Assembly: GCA_910588035.1 (NCBI GenBank)
Contig: CAJUPY010000003.1
Coordinates: 102,690-166,689, forward strand
Source: an uncultured Muribaculaceae bacterium
GTDB taxonomy: Bacteria > Bacteroidota > Bacteroidia > Bacteroidales > Muribaculaceae
Reading direction: 5' to 3'
Length of the DNA: 64,000 nt
Part shown: piece by piece, positions 53,716-60,679 of the stretch
Position numbering within the stretch: position 1 is the stretch's first letter
How the letters are laid out: every line of letters starts with the position of its first letter
The notes under the pieces: model-generated
What the model was told of the DNA's origin: nothing
The model's input: the letters and a program-made list of their open reading frames with translations, nothing else
Database searches by the model: none
Program-made: the position numbers and the translations under genes

Positions 53716-54087
53716 TCAATGCTCAGATTCGCAAAGTTTGGCGTAGGCAGTCTCGTCGAGCAGTGAATCGAGCTCTGACGGGTCTGTCAGTTCTACTTTG
53801 ATTATCCAGTTGTTCATGGCGTCTTCGTTGACCAGACGCGGGTTGTCGATAAGCTCCTCGTTGATCTCGATGACGGCACCTGAAACAGGGGCGATGAGAT
53901 CGCTGGCTGCTTTTACACTCTCTATAGCTCCGAATTCCTCACCGGCGGTGATGTCGTCGCCGGTCTCGGGCATGTCGACATAAACGACGTTTCCAAGGGC
54001 TTTCTGCGCGTAGTCAGAGATTCCGATCAGGCCGATGTTGCCGTCAACTGTGATGTATTCGTGGGTGGGGGAATAGTAGGTCTTCAT
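53716..54087 (-). CDS. gcvH: Glycine cleavage system H protein
   Basis: 123 aa lipoyl carrier; the lipoylated lysine lies in FGAIESVKAASD (about residue 59). Starts YYSPTHEYITVDGNIGLIGI, the family N-terminus, and has full length. It moves the aminomethyl group from P to T protein and is re-oxidised by LpdA. 8 bases after gcvT. Confidence 0.97.
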   Translation of the reverse strand: MKTYYSPTHEYITVDGNIGLIGISDYAQKALGNVVYVDMPETGDDITAGEEFGAIESVKAASDLIAPVSGAVIEINEELIDNPRLVNEDAMNNWIIKVELTDPSELDSLLDETAYAKLCESEH

Positions 54088-54095
54088 GATTGTGA

Positions 54096-55193
54096 TTATT
54101 TTTTATAGTTTTTTTTGTAGAATTTCTTTTTGACGACGATTGCCGGGAAAACTTTGCGGCGAATGCGCACTTTGACCTGAGTGTCGAGTTTGGCGTATGC
54201 TGTGTCGATCAGTGCCATTGCGATGCTCTTGTCGACTGAGATCGCGTGGTAGCCGGTGGTGACATATCCGATTACCTCGTCATTTTCGTTCAAGACTTCA
54301 TAGCCGTGGCGAGGAATGGCACGGTCGAGCAGCTCGAGTCCGACAAGCTTGCGTTTGGGCCCTTCGGCTTTCTGCGCAGCGACAGCTTCCTTGCCGATGA
54401 ACTCCGGTTTGTCGAGCTTGACAAAAATGCCGAGTCCGGCTTCAATTGGAGTGATGTCGTCGGCCAACTCATCGCCATAGAGTGGAAGGCCGACCTCGAA
54501 ACGCAGGGTGTCGCGGCATCCGAGACCACATGGCACTGCACGTCCCGATGCGATGAGGCGGTCCCATAGCTCTACTGTCAATTCGTGGTCACAATAGATT
54601 TCAAAACCGTCCTCGCCGGTGTAGCCTGTGCGGCTGATCAAGATCGGTTTGCCTTCATATTCAAGTTCCTTGAAAGTGTAGAACGCAAGATCGGCGCATT
54701 CGATTGCGAGAACCTCTGTGATGATCTTCTCGGCATCAGGGCCCTGAATGGCCAATTCGCCCATAGAGTCGCTCAAGTGATCTATCTCGACATCGAAACC
54801 CTCCCGGTTTGAGCGTATCCAGTCAACGTCTTTATCGATATTCGCGGCATTGATGACTAAGAAAAAGTCGTTTTCACCACGTTTGTAGACGAGCAGGTCA
54901 TCGACAACGCCTCCGGTGGGGTGAAGCATCATGCCGTAGAAGCATTGTCCGGTCGGTGCGTCGGTCAGGTCATTGGTGAAAATATGATTTACGAAACGCT
55001 CGGCGTCGGGTCCTGTGATCTCCACTTCGCCCATGTGTGACACGTCGAAAATGCCACATGCGTTGCGCACTGCGTTGTGTTCCTCGACAATGCCCTGATA
55101 TTGGATCGGCATGTCAAATCCGCCGAAAGGGCTCATCTGTGCTCCGAGCGCGACGTGGCGGTCGTGGAGACAGGTCTTTTTTGTTTCTTCCAT
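54096..55193 (-). CDS. gcvT: Aminomethyltransferase (T protein)
   Basis: Transfers the methylene group from GcvH to tetrahydrofolate and frees ammonia; 365 aa from MEETKKTCLHDRHVALGAQM. Folate-site segments FDVSHMGEVEITGPDAERFV and YTGEDGFEIYC with the catalytic Asp/Arg region are present; the C-terminal domain ends RIRRKVFPAIVVKKKFYKK. A longer in-frame start at 55268 would begin upstream of the promoter and is rejected. First gene of gcvT-H-PA-PB-lpdA. No glycine riboswitch lies in the short leader. Confidence 0.96.
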   Translation of the reverse strand: MEETKKTCLHDRHVALGAQMSPFGGFDMPIQYQGIVEEHNAVRNACGIFDVSHMGEVEITGPDAERFVNHIFTNDLTDAPTGQCFYGMMLHPTGGVVDDLLVYKRGENDFFLVINAANIDKDVDWIRSNREGFDVEIDHLSDSMGELAIQGPDAEKIITEVLAIECADLAFYTFKELEYEGKPILISRTGYTGEDGFEIYCDHELTVELWDRLIASGRAVPCGLGCRDTLRFEVGLPLYGDELADDITPIEAGLGIFVKLDKPEFIGKEAVAAQKAEGPKRKLVGLELLDRAIPRHGYEVLNENDEVIGYVTTGYHAISVDKSIAMALIDTAYAKLDTQVKVRIRRKVFPAIVVKKKFYKKNYKK

Positions 55194-55228
55194 GATATTA
55201 AATGTCAATGAGTGTTTTGATCTGAAGG

Positions 55229-55260
55229 CAAAAATAAATATTATTTCGGTTATCGGCAAA
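55229..55260 (-). promoter_or_regulatory. Promoter of the glycine cleavage operon
   Basis: Reverse strand: TTTG (55257-55260), 20 bases, TATTTTTG (55229-55236). The start codon follows 36 bases later. It is back to back with the promoter of the CXXX-peptide operon. Confidence 0.75.
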
Positions 55261-55272
55261 TTTTCCAAAAGT

Positions 55273-55304
55273 TTTGTTCGTCTGTGAAAAATATTTTATA
55301 TTTG
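55273..55304 (+). promoter_or_regulatory. Promoter of the structured leader/CXXX-peptide operon
   Basis: TTTG (55273-55276), 20 bases, TATATTTG (55297-55304): a full match to the Bacteroidetes housekeeping promoter. Only 12 bases separate it from the divergent gcvT promoter. Confidence 0.78.
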
Positions 55305-55309
55305 CAGTG

Positions 55310-55637
55310 CATATCGTCTGCCGAAGCCTGATCAGGGTGAACGTGGGCGGGTGCGATGGAAGACAAACCTGTCGTGGTTTGTCATTACATAAAAAGCGTT
55401 TATCTACGCTTATTCTTGACCCATAGGAATCTCGCAAATTCACTGATCATAGTCAAGAATCAGCAACGGTAGATGTCTTTCGGGTATGATTATATTCCCG
55501 GAGATGGCTTCAGGCTGTCTCGGGGCGTTGTTTCATACAGCGTGAGGCTTCGGCGTTGCTCTTTCTGCTATGATGGGCAATGCGAGAGCCTCTATGGGTG
55601 GATTGAGCAACGGATACAGGCTTTCACGCTTTTTTCG
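55310..55637 (+). ncRNA. Structured leader RNA or small RNA upstream of the CXXX peptide gene
   Basis: About 330 bases between a full promoter and a T-run, with no open frame of note. Pairings seen by eye: GACAAACC/GGTTTGTC hairpin (55372-55383); a nested pair ATCTAC/GTAGAT enclosing ATTCTTGAC/GTCAAGAAT (about 55402-55475); CGGG/CCCG (55481-55500); GAGGCT/AGCCTC with an inner GCGTTGC/GCAATGC (about 55543-55592). A long-range GCGTGA/TCACGC closes the last domain and is followed by TTTTTT (ending about 55635). It matches no RNA class that I know: I looked for tmRNA, SRP RNA, glycine, TPP and cobalamin signatures and found none. Either an independent small RNA or an attenuating leader, because the peptide gene starts 55 bases after the T-run with no other full promoter. 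Confidence 0.55.
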
Positions 55638-55690
55638 TTTAAACCAATTCAGTCTGATTTTGGAGAGCCTGCAGGACATCAGTTATATCC

Positions 55691-56047
55691 ATGAAACAAA
55701 ACAAAAAGGAAGAACTGCAGTCTCGTCGTGAGTTCTTCAAAAGAGCGGCAAAAAGTGCTCTTCCGATTCTTGGGGCCATAGCATTGGCAAATATGCCAGT
55801 TATCGCTCAGGCTGCCACATCTGAAACCGGAGTGTATTGTGCGGGCTGCAAGAATGATTGCACCAATGGCTGTGCCGGCGGTTGTCACCGTAGCTGCGGA
55901 TCATCTTGCGGTTATGGCTGTAAAGGTAATTCAAGCCATAATTATTCAGGTAGTTGCGACGGTTGCAAATATTCGTGTGGCGGTTGCAAGGGCATGTGTT
56001 CGGGAACATGTGTCGGTTCTTGTTCGGTTACGTCCTATAAAGTATAA
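55691..56047 (+). CDS. Tat-exported cysteine-repeat precursor peptide (CXXX-repeat target)
   Basis: 118 aa. Residues 1-41 form a textbook twin-arginine signal: SRREFFK (11-17), a weakly hydrophobic helix, and AQA cleavage before A42. The mature 77 residues hold 15 cysteines. C50 to C53 is CX2C, then C53, 57, 61, 65, 69, 73 and 77 run in exact steps of four; after a Gly/Ser/Asn spacer come C89, 92, 96, 99, 103, 107 and 111. The residues between are mostly Gly, Ser, Lys and Asn. This is the target type of the CXXX-repeat radical SAM peptide modification systems. By analogy with such maturases, cysteines would be joined to alpha-carbons or other residues (inference). The Tat signal implies export after folding/modification. 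Product and role unknown. Confidence 0.85.
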   Translation: MKQNKKEELQSRREFFKRAAKSALPILGAIALANMPVIAQAATSETGVYCAGCKNDCTNGCAGGCHRSCGSSCGYGCKGNSSHNYSGSCDGCKYSCGGCKGMCSGTCVGSCSVTSYKV

Positions 56048-56053
56048 AAGCAG

Positions 56054-56092
56054 ATGTGGTCTTTGGCCGGAGACAATGGCCGAAGACCACAT
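56054..56092 (+). promoter_or_regulatory. Intercistronic hairpin between precursor and maturase genes
   Basis: A 15-bp stem with one mismatch (56054-56068 with 56078-56092) and 9-base loop, starting 7 bases after the precursor stop. No T-run follows, so it is more likely an mRNA-stabilising or partial-termination element that lets the precursor be made in excess over the enzymes. Confidence 0.65.
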
Positions 56093-56113
56093 TGCGTTGA
56101 AAACATATTTTAT

Positions 56114-57340
56114 ATGGAATCCCGTATAAGAAAGCGGTATGACAGTTGGCGCGAGGGTCTGGCCAAGAACATAACCTTTATAGTTACGAAAGACTGTCAG
56201 CTTGCTTGTAAATATTGTTATTTGGTTGGTAAGACAGAAAACGAGCGTATGCCGTGGGAAACCGCGAAAGCTGCTGTCGATTATATATTGTCTAATCGCG
56301 AAATTTTTCCGGAAGATGCCGTTATATGGGATTTTATCGGGGGCGAGCCGTTTCTTGAAATAGATTTGATCGATAGACTTTGTGATTACATCAAACAACA
56401 GATGTATGTTTTGAATCACCCGTGGTTCGATGCCTACAGATTCAGTTTCTCTACAAATGGAGTGAACTATGGATCGGAAAAAGTGCAACGGTTTATTGAA
56501 AAAAATCATGATCACTTGTCGATCGGCATAACGATAGACGGAACTAAAAGAAAACATGATCTGAACAGAATATGGAAAGATGTCGAACCGGAGAAGGGAA
56601 GCTATGACGATATCATCGGAAACATTTCTCTATGGATCAGTCAATTTCCTGAGGTTGGAACGAAAGTCACAATAAGCAGTGAGGACATTCCATATATCAA
56701 GGAGAGTGTGCTTCATCTATATGAGCTCGGAATTCACGAAGTCAATATCAACTGCGTTTTTGAAGATGTGTGGAGTGAAGGCGATGACGGGAAGTTTGAG
56801 GATCAGTTAGTGTCACTGGCAGATGAGATCATTGATAAAGATCTGTATCAAGACTATGTGTGTTCATTCTTTTCAGAAAATATCGGAAAGCCTCTCGACC
56901 CGTTGATTGAGAATCAAAATTGGTGTGGATCGGGTAAAATGCTTTCGATAGACGCCGCCGGCAATTTCTATCCCTGCACCCGTTTTGCCGCCTATTCGTT
57001 AAGAAGCAAGAGGCCGGTCATCGTCGGTAATGTCAGAGACGGAATCAACCTTAACAGGCTACGTCCGTTCCTGACCCTCGACCGAACGACTCAGTCTCCA
57101 CAGCAGTGTGTCGAGTGTGAAGTGGCGAGCGGCTGTGCCTGGTGTCAAGGCGAGAATTATGATGCGGCCGACACATCGACGATATTCCAGCGTTCAACTG
57201 CTGTATGTAAGATGCACAAGGCGCGTGTCAGAGCTAACAATTACTATTGGAACAAACTTTTCAGGAAACTTGAGCTTGAAGATGAGCCTGGGAAGTGTGA
57301 GAGAAGTAAACCGCAACAAATAATGTCACCGATATGCTGA
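56114..57340 (+). CDS. Radical SAM/SPASM peptide maturase of a CXXX-repeat system
   Basis: 408 aa from MESRIRKRYDSW; an ATG at 56054 lies in the hairpin and is rejected. Radical SAM [4Fe-4S] motif CQLACKYC (C28, C32, C35), GGEP motif at about 76-79, and a TIM-barrel core to about residue 250. The C-terminal SPASM domain has the full cysteine set (C271, C288, C332, C335, C341, C344, C365) for two auxiliary clusters. SPASM enzymes modify ribosomal peptides by making thioether or C-C links, or epimerising residues. Its gene lies next to the cysteine-repeat precursor, and its stop overlaps the second maturase gene by 7 bases (57334-57340). I recognise it as the radical SAM maturase class of CXXX-repeat systems; the exact chemistry is unknown. 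Confidence 0.9.
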   Translation: MESRIRKRYDSWREGLAKNITFIVTKDCQLACKYCYLVGKTENERMPWETAKAAVDYILSNREIFPEDAVIWDFIGGEPFLEIDLIDRLCDYIKQQMYVLNHPWFDAYRFSFSTNGVNYGSEKVQRFIEKNHDHLSIGITIDGTKRKHDLNRIWKDVEPEKGSYDDIIGNISLWISQFPEVGTKVTISSEDIPYIKESVLHLYELGIHEVNINCVFEDVWSEGDDGKFEDQLVSLADEIIDKDLYQDYVCSFFSENIGKPLDPLIENQNWCGSGKMLSIDAAGNFYPCTRFAAYSLRSKRPVIVGNVRDGINLNRLRPFLTLDRTTQSPQQCVECEVASGCAWCQGENYDAADTSTIFQRSTAVCKMHKARVRANNYYWNKLFRKLELEDEPGKCERSKPQQIMSPIC

Positions 57341-58269
57341 AATACCTGATCATACAATTATGTGACACCGCGCCGTCGTTTTGTCATTATGGAAACGGCA
57401 GAAAGGGGAGTAAACTGATCTCTGCCGACGATCTGCATGCCGCGGTTATGTTTGCAATGAAAGAGAATCTCTGTGTTCAGGCCGTATGGCCCGATTATGA
57501 GATTCCCGGCGAACTGAAAAATGAACTTATGGCGACTGATCATGTGAATATCGCACCTTTGTCAATTACGTCAGACGCGCAGATTTCAATTGCCGCCGAG
57601 GTCAAAGACCTGAACGATGCTCCCGACGGATCGACGGTAGTGATCAGGCTTTCGTCAGAAGACATTGAGCGCGATTTCGATGAAATAGAATCGGCATTGA
57701 GACGATTGGACAGATTGAATGTCGTTCTGACAGATATTGAACATATGACTGAAGCCGGATTCGAGAAATATGGTCGTTTGCTCGATCGTTTTGCAGAGAC
57801 AATTGCAAAAGAATACAAAAGAGGACATGGAGTTCAGTTTAACCTTTTGACAGATCGCCTGCTGCTTGACGAAATGAACAATTGCAATGCGGGCGATGAA
57901 TCGATAACGGTCGCTCCCGACGGCAAGTTTTACATTTGTCCGGCATTCTATCTCGACGGTTCTGAGCCGGTGGGAGATTTGAAGAATGGGCTTGATGTCA
58001 GAAACAGACAGCTGTATCGTCTCAATCATGCACCGATATGCCGCATTTGCGACGCATGGCAATGCCGGCGTTGCGTCTGGCTTAATAAAAAGTCGACACT
58101 CGAGGTGAACACTCCGGGTCGTGAGCAGTGTGTCGTATCACATATTGAACGTAATGCATCTCGGAAATTGCTCGAGCAAATACGTTTGTCGGGCGAATTC
58201 ATGCCGGAAAAGGAAATCAGTGAACTACACTATGTTGACCCGTTTGAACAATTGGTCAATTCAAATTGA
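57334..58269 (+). CDS. CXXX-repeat peptide maturase partner with SPASM-like domain but no SAM cluster motif
   Basis: 311 aa. The N-terminal 170 residues have alternating helix and strand in the order of a degenerate TIM barrel (YLIIQLCDTAPSFCHYG, VVIRLSSEDIERDFDEIESA, NVVLTDIEHMTEAGFEKYG), but no CX3CX2C motif, so it cannot cleave SAM by the usual route. The C-terminal part keeps a SPASM-like cysteine set: C184, C202, C236, C239, C244, C247, C266, nearly the same spacing as in the upstream enzyme. It looks like a duplicated and reduced maturase that binds auxiliary clusters and the peptide, perhaps forming a heterodimer. Matches the second maturase known to accompany CXXX systems. Overlaps the upstream gene by 7 bases. 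Confidence 0.8.
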   Translation: MLKYLIIQLCDTAPSFCHYGNGRKGSKLISADDLHAAVMFAMKENLCVQAVWPDYEIPGELKNELMATDHVNIAPLSITSDAQISIAAEVKDLNDAPDGSTVVIRLSSEDIERDFDEIESALRRLDRLNVVLTDIEHMTEAGFEKYGRLLDRFAETIAKEYKRGHGVQFNLLTDRLLLDEMNNCNAGDESITVAPDGKFYICPAFYLDGSEPVGDLKNGLDVRNRQLYRLNHAPICRICDAWQCRRCVWLNKKSTLEVNTPGREQCVVSHIERNASRKLLEQIRLSGEFMPEKEISELHYVDPFEQLVNSN

Positions 58270-58275
58270 CAAAAC

Positions 58276-58683
58276 ATGAAAAAAACTTTACTGTTTATTA
58301 TTGCCATCATTGCGATTGCAATGTGTGGTTACGCCCAGTTGCCAAATGGCTTCAATAAAAATTATACTCTCTCGGGAATCTATGGGGCAGACGGAGAGGA
58401 AATCGTTGATAACGGTGCCGCACCTCAGTCGCGACTTATTGTCGTGACAACAAACTTCGGGTTTGTCCAGAGTTCAGCAATGCTGACTATGAACTACGGT
58501 CCGGTCGGGCAGACAACTCTTTCGTTTGACGGATATGCAGGCTTTCAAAATGGTTGGTATGTCTATGTGCAGGATATGGGAATTGCAGGTCAGAATTACC
58601 TGCTGATTTCGCGTGACGGCATGACGCTCAGATATGTCAGCACTTGGAATGGCGGCAATTACATGGAATATGAAGCATATTAA
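58276..58683 (+). CDS. Small secreted protein of the CXXX operon
   Basis: 135 aa, not recognised. Signal peptide MKKTLLFIIAIIAIAMCGYA (Sec type, no twin arginine), then about 115 residues of beta-rich sequence (FNKNYTLSGIYGADGEEIVD, LIVVTTNFGFVQSSAMLTMN, WYVYVQDMGIAGQNYLLISR, MTLRYVSTWNGGNYMEYEAY). It has no cysteine outside the signal peptide, so it is not itself a cross-link target. 6 bases after the second maturase gene and 25 before the next. It could bind or protect the exported peptide; this is only suggested by position. Confidence 0.7.
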   Translation: MKKTLLFIIAIIAIAMCGYAQLPNGFNKNYTLSGIYGADGEEIVDNGAAPQSRLIVVTTNFGFVQSSAMLTMNYGPVGQTTLSFDGYAGFQNGWYVYVQDMGIAGQNYLLISRDGMTLRYVSTWNGGNYMEYEAY

Positions 58684-58708
58684 CTCTATCAAATAAAAGT
58701 ATCGGAAT

Positions 58709-58984
58709 ATGAAAAAAATAGTTGGAACAGTGACAGCGCAGGAGCGCGACGAGATTCAATCTTTGTATGAACGCAAGAACGGCCTTGCGGAGTTGGCCAG
58801 GATATTGACGGCCGAGAATGCCCAGTTATATGACCGGTTGGTCAAGGATATGTCGGAAACGGCGACCAAATTTCAAAACTGGTGGGACGAAATGGCCCGT
58901 AAATATCAGTGGGAAGGTGTCGAAAACGGGCATTGGGAGATTGATTTCAGCGATTGTTCAATCTATCTGGTCACGGCAGAATGA
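58709..58984 (+). CDS. CXXX-repeat peptide modification system small protein
   Basis: 91 aa, cytoplasmic, mostly helical: starts KKIVGTVTAQERDEIQSLYE, then a long helix to KFQNWWDEMARKYQWEG, and ends HWEIDFSDCSIYLVTAE. I recognise this shape (short, opening with ERDEI-LYERKNGL-EL and WWDEM-KY-W near the end) as the small accessory protein that goes with CXXX-repeat systems. Its role is unknown; a precursor chaperone or RiPP recognition-like role is possible. Its stop overlaps the start of the second tatA as ATGA. Confidence 0.75.
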   Translation: MKKIVGTVTAQERDEIQSLYERKNGLAELARILTAENAQLYDRLVKDMSETATKFQNWWDEMARKYQWEGVENGHWEIDFSDCSIYLVTAE

Positions 58985-59220
58985 TTTTGTGTGCGATAGG
59001 AGCGACAGAGATAATTCTAATCTGCGCTGTGATTCTGCTCATTTTCGGCGGGAAGAAACTGCCTGAACTGATGAAGGGAATGGGCAAAGGAGTCAGAAGT
59101 TTCAAGGAGGGCATGAACGAACCGACCGAGGAAGAGATAAACCGTCGTGTCGAAGAGGAGATTCAGCGAAGAGCCGACCTGAAAATGGAGAATGAATCAA
59201 ACCGAAAATCGGAAAAGTGA
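58981..59220 (+). CDS. tatA2: Dedicated TatA of the CXXX operon
   Basis: 79 aa from MILCAIGATEIILICAVILL; an in-frame upstream ATG lies within the previous gene and is rejected in favour of the ATGA junction. Membrane helix at about residues 9-23, hinge FGGKKLPELMKGMGKG, amphipathic helix VRSFKEGMNE, then a longer charged tail (EEEINRRVEEEIQRR) than in the housekeeping copy. Clearly paralogous to tatA at 36232. Ends in a GTGA overlap with tatC2. Confidence 0.9.
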   Translation: MILCAIGATEIILICAVILLIFGGKKLPELMKGMGKGVRSFKEGMNEPTEEEINRRVEEEIQRRADLKMENESNRKSEK

Positions 59221-60023
59221 GTGAACGATACGATAGTGGAGAGCTGTTGACCTTCGGGGGGCATCTCGACGTTTTGCGTAAGATGCTGTTCAGGATAATT
59301 ATGGTCATTGTCATTTTCGGAATCGTCGTTTTCTGTTTCAAAACAGAGACCTTCAAGATACTTCTCGCTCCGCGAGACTCGGATTTCGTGACATTCCGCA
59401 TTTTGGAAGAGTGTATAGGCAATTTTGATCCGGATTTCAAATTTGACGGCTACCACGTTCCGTTGATAAGCACCGAGCTGTCGGCGCAGTTCATGACGCA
59501 CATAACCGTATCATGTATGCTGGCATTTCTGCTTGCGTCTCCCTATGTTGTCTTTGAGTTGTTCAAGTTTGTGTCTCCTGCATTGTATGAGCGCGAGCGG
59601 AGATATTCGCTGCTTGTCGCCGGAGTTGTCTATCTGTTGTTTTTGGCCGGTTTGCTGATGAGCTATTTCATTTTGTTTCCGGTTTCATTCAGGTTTTTGG
59701 CAACATATTCCGTCGATGAAGAGGTGGCAAGTGTCATTACGCTTGATTCATATGTCTCGACATTCATCACCTTGACATTTTTCATGGGTGTCGTGTTTCA
59801 ACTGCCTGTGATAGTGTTTGTGTTGGGTAAGATGCGGCTTGTCAGCGGCGTATTGTTGAGGCGATACAGAGCACATGCCCTCGTGTTGATCATGATAATC
59901 GCTGCGGTTATAACACCGCCTGACCTGTTTACACTGGTGCTTGTGACAGTTCCGATTTATGGTCTGTATGAGTTAAGCATATTGGTGCTGAACCGTTTGT
60001 GTGGCGGTTGTGATGTTGAGTGA
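59217..60023 (+). CDS. tatC2: Dedicated TatC of the CXXX operon
   Basis: 268 aa, GTG start overlapping the tatA2 stop. Six membrane helices; VSPALYERERR keeps the residue equal to E. coli Glu103. In the N-terminal signal-recognition motif the text is FGGHLDVLRKML: the position of E. coli Glu15 is valine, while the housekeeping copy has aspartate there. This acidic residue normally contacts the twin arginines, so the second TatC may read its signal peptide differently. The gene closes the operon. The system is assumed to export the cysteine-repeat peptide, the only twin-arginine protein encoded in the operon. Confidence 0.9.
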   Translation: MSERYDSGELLTFGGHLDVLRKMLFRIIMVIVIFGIVVFCFKTETFKILLAPRDSDFVTFRILEECIGNFDPDFKFDGYHVPLISTELSAQFMTHITVSCMLAFLLASPYVVFELFKFVSPALYERERRYSLLVAGVVYLLFLAGLLMSYFILFPVSFRFLATYSVDEEVASVITLDSYVSTFITLTFFMGVVFQLPVIVFVLGKMRLVSGVLLRRYRAHALVLIMIIAAVITPPDLFTLVLVTVPIYGLYELSILVLNRLCGGCDVE

Positions 60024-60025
60024 AA

Positions 60026-60074
60026 AAAGTCAACCGGCCGTTCATTGAGCTTGTCGCTCGTTGACGGCCGGTTG
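60026..60074 (-). terminator. Intrinsic terminator of rplS
   Basis: 11-bp stem (60031-60041 with 60064-60074) with a long loop that can form an inner stem. On the reverse strand it is followed by ACTTTTTT. It lies between tatC2 and rplS and may also stop tatC2 transcripts weakly. Confidence 0.75.
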
Positions 60075-60095
60075 AAAAATGGGTTGTCGGGTTTC

Positions 60096-60452
60096 TTACT
60101 TGGTAACGACGCGACGCTCTTTGATGCGTGCTTTTTTGCCTGTAAGACCACGGAGATAGTAGAGTTTCGCACGGCGAACCTTACCATACTTGTTGACTGT
60201 GATTGAGTCGATGAACGGCGATTCGATGGGGAAGATACGCTCAACACCGATGTTGTCGCTCATTTTGCGAACGGTGAAACGTTTCTTGTTGCCCTCGCCC
60301 GAGATGCGGATAACGACGCCGCGATATTGCTGGATACGCTCTTTGTTACCCTCTTTGATGCGGTAAGCGACGGTGATTGTGTCGCCGGGGTTGAACTCGG
60401 GGTGCTGTTTGCCGGTGGCGAATGCCTCTTCTGCAATCTTGATTAAATCCAT
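60096..60452 (-). CDS. rplS: 50S ribosomal protein L19
   Basis: 118 aa from MDLIKIAEEAFATGKQHPEF. Family segments FNPGDTITVAYRIKEGNKER, GVVIRISGEGNKKRFTVRKM and GKVRRAKLYYLRGLTGKKAR are complete. L19 sits at the interface of the ribosomal subunits. An in-frame extension upstream is leader sequence. Own promoter and terminator; no trmD or other ribosomal gene next to it. Confidence 0.97.
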   Translation of the reverse strand: MDLIKIAEEAFATGKQHPEFNPGDTITVAYRIKEGNKERIQQYRGVVIRISGEGNKKRFTVRKMSDNIGVERIFPIESPFIDSITVNKYGKVRRAKLYYLRGLTGKKARIKERRVVTK

Positions 60453-60534
60453 TTCTGATTGATTTTGTATAGTTATAACTACTCGCAACTTCAACGGGCA
60501 CCTCACGTCCCGCCAGCGGTTACGAAACCGGGCG

Positions 60535-60566
60535 CAAAGATACTCATTTTTGTCGCAATTTCCAAA
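60535..60566 (-). promoter_or_regulatory. Promoter of rplS
   Basis: Reverse strand: TTTG (60563-60566), 20 bases, TATCTTTG (60535-60542). The leader is about 77 bases. Confidence 0.78.
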
Positions 60567-60626
60567 AAACAGTGATTAGAATAGTCGAAAATAAGTCGAA
60601 AAAAGATGAACTGTGAAGTGTCTTGA

Positions 60627-60656
60627 TTGCAGATTCGGGAAAATTTCATAATTTTG
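60627..60656 (+). promoter_or_regulatory. Promoter of the 386-aa secreted protein gene
   Basis: TTG (60627-60629), 19 bases, TAATTTTG (60649-60656), 24 bases before the start codon. Confidence 0.6.
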
Positions 60657-60679
60657 AACCTCAATAACATTCGATTGCC

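Noticed and set aside
55194..55268. Glycine riboswitch in front of gcvT
   Set aside because: Only 36 bases lie between the promoter and the start codon and no aptamer signature is present.
55310..55637. tmRNA or SRP RNA
   Set aside because: There is no tRNA-like end, no tag frame ending in ALAA, and no GGAAGG...AGCA SRP loop.
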